This document shows, in pieces, positions 25,376 through 29,958 of a stretch of DNA of 29,958 nt. Made by a program: the position numbers and the translations under genes. Source of the DNA: JAEVZK01 sp038202925 (GTDB lineage Bacteria > Armatimonadota > Fimbriimonadia > Fimbriimonadales > Fimbriimonadaceae); contig JBBREM010000023.1 in NCBI GenBank assembly GCA_038202925.1, positions 1 through 29,958 of the forward strand, written 5' to 3'. Position 1 is the first letter of the stretch. The number at the start of each line of letters is the position of its first letter. Under the pieces are notes generated by a model that worked only from the letters and a program-made list of their open reading frames with translations, ran no database searches and was not told the DNA's origin.

Positions 25376-25773
25376 TTCTCAACTCCCTTCAGCTTCGCCT
25401 TGGCCTCTTCGGCGGAGATCTCGCCCTTTTCGAGCTGCTCTAAAATTCGCTGCTTCTTCTCGACGGATTGCTTTTTCGGAGAATCCTCTTTGAATGGCGC
25501 CAGCTCCAGCGCGGCGAGCAGGGCATCCAGCCGGGCCCGCACCGTTGGATAGCTCATCCCCATCTCGCGCTCGACGCTGTTCAGCATTCCCCGACAGCGC
25601 AGAAACGTCTCAAGGAAACGGCTCTGCTCGTCGTCCAGCCGTGCATAGCGCGGAATCTCAAACCGCCCGCGGATGGTGATGCCGCTGTCATCCGAGGCCA
25701 GCTCGCTAACATGCATCTCCCCACCGGATATGGGATCCTGCGTGAGCAACCGCTTTAATTTTTCTCTGCCCAT
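25372..25773 (-). CDS. DUF2089 protein lacking the zinc-binding cysteines
   Basis: This 133-residue protein has the DUF2089 core 'GRFEIPRYARLDDEQSRFLETFLRCRGMLNSVEREMGMSYPTVRARLDALLAAL', a predicted helix-turn-helix, and so probably binds DNA. Family members usually begin with a small zinc ribbon (CPxCG...CxxC). Here it reads 'DPISGGEMHVSELASDDSGITIRGRF', with none of the four cysteines. The C-terminus 'ILEQLEKGEISAEEAKAKL' repeats the helical hairpin seen at the start of the DUF4097 partner. It starts at ATG 25773 and overlaps the DUF4097 gene. A regulator of its own operon is a reasonable guess, though nothing here shows its target. Confidence 0.88.
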   Translation of the reverse strand: MGREKLKRLLTQDPISGGEMHVSELASDDSGITIRGRFEIPRYARLDDEQSRFLETFLRCRGMLNSVEREMGMSYPTVRARLDALLAALELAPFKEDSPKKQSVEKKQRILEQLEKGEISAEEAKAKLKGVEK

Positions 25774-25844
25774 TACAGATAATCATACATTATTTTGATC
25801 CACTGGGTTTCGTTTTATCAATAATTCTTACATCGTCAATATAC

Positions 25845-25966
25845 GTCATCCTGAGCGGAGCTCCGACCCCAGGGCGGAGCCGAAGGACCGCAGTTATCAA
25901 GTCTCGCGCGGATCAGCGATCCTTCGGCTGCGAGACTCGCAGGGCTCGTCTCTCGCTCAGGATGAC
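25845..25966. repeat. Family A repeat, GTCATCCTGAGCG variant
   Basis: It opens GTCATCCTGAGCG and closes CGCTCAGGATGAC (perfect 13-base ends), 122 bp in total. The interior has CCGAAGGACCGCAG and GCGATCCTTCGGCTG, which pair with each other, making an extended hairpin. The gap around it (25774-26005) also contains a short run of four CCATCCG units (25977-26004) and no gene. Confidence 0.8.
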
Positions 25967-26005
25967 GCCAGCACCTCCGCCATCCGCCATCCGCCATCCG
26001 CCATC

Positions 26006-26035
26006 AAAAAGGGCCGGGCCCAAAAGGACCGGCCC
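26006..26035 (-). terminator. Intrinsic terminator of the DUF1328 gene
   Basis: On the minus strand, a 10-bp stem (GGGCCGGTCC paired with GGCCCGGCCC, one G-T pair, five-base loop) is followed by five T's. It lies about 25 bp beyond the DUF1328 stop. This is the clearest intrinsic terminator in the window. Confidence 0.8.
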
Positions 26036-26059
26036 GTTTCCTAGTGCGGTAGAGAAACT

Positions 26060-26239
26060 CTAGGGCACGCGCGAGACGCCGCCGCCGACCAGTCCCAGCA
26101 GGAACATGACCACGCACACAGCGAGAAAGACCCAAAAGAGGATCATCGCGATACTTGACGCGGCACCGGCGATTCCGCCGAAGCCTAATACTGCCGCCAC
26201 GATGGCGACGATCAAAAAGATCAAAGCCCACCTTAACAT
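26060..26239 (-). CDS. DUF1328 (YtjA/UPF0391) small membrane protein
   Basis: This 59-residue protein begins 'MLRWALIFLIVAIVAAVLGFGGIAG' and continues 'ASSIAMILFWVFLAVCVVMFLLGL', two membrane helices separated by a Gly-rich turn. That is the DUF1328 family, whose members include E. coli YtjA, typically about 50-60 residues and linked to stress responses. ATG 26239 has AAAGGAGAG upstream at good spacing, one of the best ribosome sites in the window. The stop is TAG 26060-26062. A strong intrinsic terminator follows at 26006-26035, so it is a monocistronic unit. The biochemical role is unknown. Confidence 0.9.
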   Translation of the reverse strand: MLRWALIFLIVAIVAAVLGFGGIAGAASSIAMILFWVFLAVCVVMFLLGLVGGGVSRVP

Positions 26240-26346
26240 TTTGTTGCTCTCCTTTCGTAGGCGGAGCCGGATTCAAGCCCGGTACGCCACATACTTTGAC
26301 GAAATGCGTGTTAACGGGGTTCAAATCAAGGTTCCCGCAAGTCAAA

Positions 26347-26430
26347 GGGACATTCCTGTCCCCGATCCGGCAAAGCGCCACACCCAGGGGCGGGGACATT
26401 CCTGTCCCAGGTCCGGCAAAGCCGGATCCC
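26347..26430. repeat. Family B partial copies in tandem
   Basis: Two GGGACATTCCTGTCCC palindromes (26347-26362 and 26393-26408) lie 30 bases apart. The second is followed by a TCCGGC-AAA-GCCGGA hairpin (26412-26426), the same building blocks as the element at 4756-4847 but rearranged. It fills most of the gap between the DUF1328 promoter and the end of the next minus-strand gene. Nothing else is recognised in 26240-26450. Confidence 0.7.
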
Positions 26431-26450
26431 TGACTTACATCGGCTCGAAG

Positions 26451-27839
26451 CTAGTTATCCGGACGCCACTTAACATGCCCGTCCGCAAAAATGATCGCGC
26501 GCCCGCCCGGCCCGGTCACGTAGCCCATCTCGGTGCTCGCTGGATCCTTGATATCGCCCATGGCACCACCTCCGAAGCTATATACAAATCCATCGAAGAA
26601 GGATTTATTCTTCAAGTAGGGTTCGATGAGAATGTTGACATCTTCCTTGTTGCTCGGCAGCTTGTCGTCCCAGTCCAAGGCATACATGATCAGAGCGGTT
26701 GCGAGCTGCTTTGCATTCGACATGGTCTTCGTTCGCTGCGCCGCGCGCAAGGCTTGCAGGTACAGCTCCTTAGGAACTTGCACCAAGGGTCGAATCATTG
26801 CCACGCCTTGGGTGATGTAAGCCACCGCGTTCTTGGCCGGCGATACCTCCGCCCAGCTCACATCTCCGCCGATCAACGCCTCTGACGGCTCTCCCGCCGC
26901 GCTCTTGAGCGACACCGCGATTACATCCTGTGACCTCGATGCGAGCTTCACGCTGTTTCGCGCGCCACCGAACGTGAAGGGGCCGGGCGGCACTTTTGGA
27001 GCAAACGGTGGGATTGCAGCCTTGGCCTCCGACGTGATGCCCGTGGCCAGGTTCAACAGCAGATCGATACTCCTCGTCTTGCCGTCGATTCGCGTGCGCT
27101 TGCGGAGCACCATCGTCACGCCGTCCGCCGCCCAGTCGTCCACAAGAACCCCAGGATCTAGCTGGACAGGGGCGGAAACTGCGCCGGCCGCGTCGATTAT
27201 CCGGTACCCACATAGCCAGTCGAAGCCGGGGTTGCCGGTGATGGGATCGGCTCGCACCGGCTTGTCTAGTTGAGACTCGGTTACGAGGAGCGCTAACGGC
27301 CTCAAAGGTGATGGCTTGATCTCAAAGTTGGGATACCCACCCTGCCGCAGGGAAGAGTAGATGGGCCGCATGCTTGCCGAACGTGCATCGATCCGCACCA
27401 CCGAAATCTTGCTCGGATTGGGACGCGCCGGGTCTTCCGTGCGCATGTGCTCGTCGATAAAAGCGAGGCCAACATCGGTCCCCGACATCCATTGAAAGTC
27501 GCTCAATTCGGCAACGGAAGGTCTGCCCTGCCACAAGACGGTCGATCGATGCGCGGCGACATCGTACAGCATCAGGGCCGCCTCACGAGGATCCTCGCCC
27601 GGCCTGGGCCCCAGGTTTCGGTAAATTGCCTCGGCGTTGATGAGCCTCTCACGAAGTATCACCAGATAGTTGCCGCTGGGCGACCAGATCACTTTGCGGA
27701 CGAAGTTGCTCGCCATCGGCTCGGGCGGAAGCATCCCATAGGCGACATTCCCGGCAAGCACAAAGTCCGTATCCGCGCTCATCTGAGCGCGGACCGACGC
27801 CGCAACCACCGCCAAAGCCAACACAAGCGAGAATTTCAT
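26451..27839 (-). CDS. Exported beta-propeller/pseudopilin-like chimera
   Basis: The protein is 462 residues, started at ATG 27837-27839 (AAGGTG upstream; a GTG two codons earlier is possible). Its signal peptide is 'MKFSLVLALAVVAASVRAQ'. The middle contains PD40/beta-propeller-like strands, such as 'VIWSPSGNYLVIL' and 'DVSWAEVSPAKNAVAYI'. The last 100 residues, from 'AAQRTKTMSNAKQLATALIMYALDWDDKLP' to 'GRAIIFADGHVKW', resemble the C-terminus of type II pseudopilins (H-X9-DG/DUF1559-like). It lacks the pilin N-terminal cleavage site and hydrophobic helix. The function is unknown; the arrangement suggests a periplasmic protein that borrowed a pseudopilin globular end. Confidence 0.75.
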   Translation of the reverse strand: MKFSLVLALAVVAASVRAQMSADTDFVLAGNVAYGMLPPEPMASNFVRKVIWSPSGNYLVILRERLINAEAIYRNLGPRPGEDPREAALMLYDVAAHRSTVLWQGRPSVAELSDFQWMSGTDVGLAFIDEHMRTEDPARPNPSKISVVRIDARSASMRPIYSSLRQGGYPNFEIKPSPLRPLALLVTESQLDKPVRADPITGNPGFDWLCGYRIIDAAGAVSAPVQLDPGVLVDDWAADGVTMVLRKRTRIDGKTRSIDLLLNLATGITSEAKAAIPPFAPKVPPGPFTFGGARNSVKLASRSQDVIAVSLKSAAGEPSEALIGGDVSWAEVSPAKNAVAYITQGVAMIRPLVQVPKELYLQALRAAQRTKTMSNAKQLATALIMYALDWDDKLPSNKEDVNILIEPYLKNKSFFDGFVYSFGGGAMGDIKDPASTEMGYVTGPGGRAIIFADGHVKWRPDN

Positions 27840-27869
27840 TGACACCTTGACGCAAAACGCGCGCCCCGA

Positions 27870-28463
27870 TTACTTTCCAACAACTTCGGCTGGAATCAAA
27901 ACTGGGGTTCCCTTCCCGATTCCAAGCCGCTTCGCCGATCCCGCCTTCATTTCCAAAACATACTTCGCGACACCCGCGCTGGGGAGCGAGGTCGTGTCGA
28001 AAGCCTTGCCGTGCTGCACGTTCAGCACCTTCTTCGCCGGCGAGATGAAGATAATGTCGAGCGGCAACACCGTGTTCTGCATCCAGAACGCAAGCTCTTT
28101 GACCTGTTCATCGGGAAAAACAAAGATCATTCCCTCGTCATCTTTAACATTCTTACCGGTCAGCCACATCATGCCCTCTTCGCGCTTGCTGTCGTCGTCC
28201 ATGACCCACACCGGGACCTTATGGCTGTTGGCCACGAGTATCACGCGTTTAAGCTCTCGGAGCTGATAGAGCCGATTGGCCACATCGCCGGACTTCGCTT
28301 GCCCTCCGGTAGTCGATGAAACGGAGTCGGGGGTGAGCTGCTTGGGCCTCGGAACCGTCGTCGCACTCGTTTCCGGCGCAGGTTTTGGCGGGGCTGAAGT
28401 GTCAACTGGGGGGTTGCACCCGAGAATCGCGGCGAAAAAAATGGCGAGGGTTAGGGCTCTCAT
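27870..28463 (-). CDS. DUF192 lipoprotein
   Basis: The protein is 197 residues from ATG 28461-28463. The N-terminus 'MRALTLAIFFAAILGC' ends in a lipobox-like ILGC, so it is probably a lipoprotein. A Pro/Ser/Thr-rich linker follows. The DUF192 domain (PF02643) has 'GMIFVFPDEQVKELAFWMQNTVLPLDIIFISPAKKVLNVQ' in two blocks and 'VAKYVLEMKAGSAKRLGIGKGTPV', matching the family's 'F.M.NT..pLD..Fi' and 'yvLEl.aG'. An extra helix region of about 60 residues ('VANRLYQLRELKRVILVANSHKVPVWVMDDDS' in part) precedes the domain. The start overlaps the leuD stop by four bases (ATGA). The link to leucine synthesis looks positional rather than functional. Confidence 0.88.
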   Translation of the reverse strand: MRALTLAIFFAAILGCNPPVDTSAPPKPAPETSATTVPRPKQLTPDSVSSTTGGQAKSGDVANRLYQLRELKRVILVANSHKVPVWVMDDDSKREEGMMWLTGKNVKDDEGMIFVFPDEQVKELAFWMQNTVLPLDIIFISPAKKVLNVQHGKAFDTTSLPSAGVAKYVLEMKAGSAKRLGIGKGTPVLIPAEVVGK

Positions 28464-29056
28464 AGCGTCTTTGCAGGAACGAAAGCTTGCGACGCCTTCT
28501 CGTATTTCGCGATTTCGTCCCTGAAAATGAGCGTCGTGCCGATCAGGTCGAGCCCTTGCAACAGCGCCTGCTTCGAGACTTCGTTGATATCGAAGTGCAA
28601 CGACCTCCCGTTGATCGAGACGGTCTGGCTCGCCAGATCGATCGTCGCCTCCGCGCCGCTTCCGGCGCTCGTCATCGCGGCATGGTCGGCCTCGTCGAGC
28701 TCGACCAGCAGCAGCCCGCAATTCGCGGAATTCTGGCGGAAGATGTCGCTATAGGCAGCGCTGGCCGGCGTCCGCTTCGCGATCACCGCGCGGAAGCCGG
28801 CCTGCTGGATCGCCCACACCGCATGCTCGCGTGAGGAACCGCATCCGAAATTGGCCCCCACCACCATGATCGACGCGCCCAGCGCCTCCGGCTGATCGAG
28901 CGCGAAGTTGTCGCCGCGCACATCGGAGAACAGAAGCTCGCCATAGCCCGAGCGGCTCACCCGCGTCAGGAAGCGCGCCGGGATGATGCGGTCGGTATCG
29001 ATGTTGTCATCGGGGACCACCGCGATGCGCCCGGTATGAGTGGTAAACGCCTCCAT
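28460..29056 (-). CDS. leuD: 3-isopropylmalate dehydratase small subunit
   Basis: This 198-residue swivel subunit of isopropylmalate isomerase acts in leucine biosynthesis. It has 'PDDNIDTDRIIPARFLTRVSRSGYGELLF', the conserved 'NFGCGSSREHAVWAI', 'KRTPASAAYSDIFRQNSANCGLLLVEL' and a C-terminal 'FDINEVSKQALLQGLDLIGTTLIFRDEIAKYE', the long bacterial form. ATG 29054-29056 gives the standard N-terminus. LeuC, its partner, is not in the window. It is divergent from trpE, with a family A repeat between them. Its stop overlaps the DUF192 start. Confidence 0.96.
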   Translation of the reverse strand: MEAFTTHTGRIAVVPDDNIDTDRIIPARFLTRVSRSGYGELLFSDVRGDNFALDQPEALGASIMVVGANFGCGSSREHAVWAIQQAGFRAVIAKRTPASAAYSDIFRQNSANCGLLLVELDEADHAAMTSAGSGAEATIDLASQTVSINGRSLHFDINEVSKQALLQGLDLIGTTLIFRDEIAKYEKASQAFVPAKTL

Positions 29057-29090
29057 GTAATTGTGGATTGTAGCTTGTCATCCGCCTCTT

Positions 29091-29215
29091 GTCATCCTGG
29101 AAGTGAGCCCGCGAACTGGAAGGATCTACCCGGAGTAGCGGCCCATCCACAAAATCATGGCCCCAATGTCAGATCCTTCCACTCGTGCTCGTTCCTCGCG
29201 CAGTTCCAGGATGAC
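29091..29215. repeat. Family A repeat, 125 bp, between leuD and trpE
   Basis: It opens GTCATCCTGGAAGTGAGCC and closes CAGTTCCAGGATGAC, with inner AAGGATCT/AGATCCTT. Unlike most copies it lies between two divergent starts, so a terminator role alone cannot explain its placement. Any leuD or trpE promoter must be outside, inside or across it. Confidence 0.85.
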
Positions 29216-29232
29216 AATCCATACACGCAATA

Positions 29233-29958
29233 ATGAACGGAATGATCGTTCCGCCCCGCGAGGAGTTCCTGTCCGGCGACGGACGCATGCCGGTGTACCA
29301 AGACCTGCTTGCGGACGTCGAGACCCCCCTCAGCGCCTATTGGAAGCTCGCCTACGACGAGACCCACAGCTTTCTCCTGGAGAGCGTGACCGGCGGCGAG
29401 CAACTTGCCCGCTACAGCATCCTCGGCGTGCGCCCTCGAGTGGTGCTCAGAACAAAGGGCCGCGACGGCCTGCCCCAAGGAAAGGATCCCCTCCACCTCC
29501 TTGAAGAAGCTATGGCCGGAGAGACCCCACAGACCACTCCGGGCATGCCTGTCTTTGTCGGTGGCGCGGTTGGGCTGCTTTCCTACGATCTGGTGCGTTT
29601 CTTCGAGCGCCTCGGCGATGGCCCCCCGAACGATCTCAACCTGGATGACATGGCGATGATGCTGTGCGACACTGTCGTCGTCTTCGACCACGCGCGCAAC
29701 CTTCTCCGCGTGATCGTTATGGCAGGGCGCACGAGCGCAGGATACGAAGCGGCGGTGAAGGAGATCGGCCGCGTGATGGAGCGGCTGCAAGCCCCGCTCC
29801 CCGCGCTTCCCGCCGAAACCCATAAGCCTCACGCGGTGACCTCGAACGTGCCGCGCGAGCGATTCGAGTCGAATGTGCGGCGCATTATCGAATACATCGA
29901 GGCTGGCGACGGCATCCAGATGGTGCCTTCGATGCGCTTTAGCACGCCGGTCGAGGCC
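29233..29958 (+). CDS. trpE: Anthranilate synthase component I, 5' part
   Basis: The first 242 residues of TrpE, cut by the window edge. Anthranilate synthase I makes anthranilate from chorismate. The N-terminal domain has 'LADVETPLSAYWKLAYDETHSFLLESVTGGEQLARYSILG' in two family blocks and 'FVGGAVGLLSYDLVRFFERLGD'. The 'MMLCDTVVVFDHARNLLRVI' strand set follows. The chorismate domain starts 'VPRERFESNVRRIIEYIEAGDGIQMVPSMRFSTP', where most enzymes have 'GDIFQVVLSQRF'. ATG 29233 is the first in frame; another ATG (29242) three codons on is an alternative. The 'MVPSMRF' variant is not typical; the rest of the active site is outside the window. Confidence 0.9.
   Translation, partial: MNGMIVPPREEFLSGDGRMPVYQDLLADVETPLSAYWKLAYDETHSFLLESVTGGEQLARYSILGVRPRVVLRTKGRDGLPQGKDPLHLLEEAMAGETPQTTPGMPVFVGGAVGLLSYDLVRFFERLGDGPPNDLNLDDMAMMLCDTVVVFDHARNLLRVIVMAGRTSAGYEAAVKEIGRVMERLQAPLPALPAETHKPHAVTSNVPRERFESNVRRIIEYIEAGDGIQMVPSMRFSTPVEA

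Overview
The window is a dense bacterial chromosome segment with high GC content. It mixes housekeeping genes with poorly characterised exported proteins. There are no rRNA or tRNA genes, phage genes, recognisable transposases or CRISPR arrays. KDO-8-phosphate synthase (kdsA), a GT26 (WecG/TagA-type) glycosyltransferase, DsbD and lipoprotein or exported-protein signals point to a diderm (Gram-negative-type) cell envelope. A pseudopilin-like C-terminus ending in a 'FADGHVKW' motif, a paired DUF2089/DUF4097 module and abundant intergenic short repeats fit Armatimonadota (Fimbriimonadia-like). That assignment is inference; Planctomycetota or Acidobacteriota relatives cannot be excluded from sequence alone.

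Layout: the window opens with the 3' end of a PDZ protein (+), convergent with dtd (-) and a small membrane protein gene (-). Next come recQ, mnmE and clpB on the + strand, with a cloverleaf-like inverted repeat between mnmE and clpB and a HAIR/HspR-like operator candidate overlapping the clpB start. After clpB lies a decayed copy (nonsense codon, frameshift, lost 5' part) of the anchored-protein gene that follows it intact. A Tat-signal small protein overlaps an amidase gene. A repeat-rich gap of about 470 bp separates the amidase from feoB and feoA (-). Then come an exported LolA-like protein and a PduO-type cobalamin adenosyltransferase (-), and the GT26 gene (-). A stand-alone DsbD-N-domain protein overlaps kdsA by one base (+), facing full-length dsbD (-).

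The right part holds a CE7-like esterase overlapping a NIL-domain gene (-), a four-helix-bundle (23S-intervening-sequence type) gene framed by low-complexity inverted tracts, pgk (+) facing an EVE-domain gene (-), and an overlapping DUF2089/DUF4097 pair (-). A 59-residue DUF1328 membrane protein has its own terminator (-). It is followed by a beta-propeller/pseudopilin-like chimera (-), a DUF192 lipoprotein overlapping leuD (-), and the 5' part of trpE (+).

The strongest unexplained signal is the set of repeat families in the gaps. (A) Seven copies with GTCATCC...GGATGAC ends, four of them 125-126 bp long and most of the seven lying between convergent genes. (B) A GGGACATTC/GAATGTCCC element that folds as a cloverleaf. 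(C) CCCAATACCC/CATCACC-type low-complexity tracts arranged as inverted pairs. The other points worth following are the clpB operator candidate, the decaying tandem paralogue, the DUF2089 protein lacking its zinc cysteines next to a DUF4097 partner with the same short helical motif, and the propeller/pseudopilin chimera.
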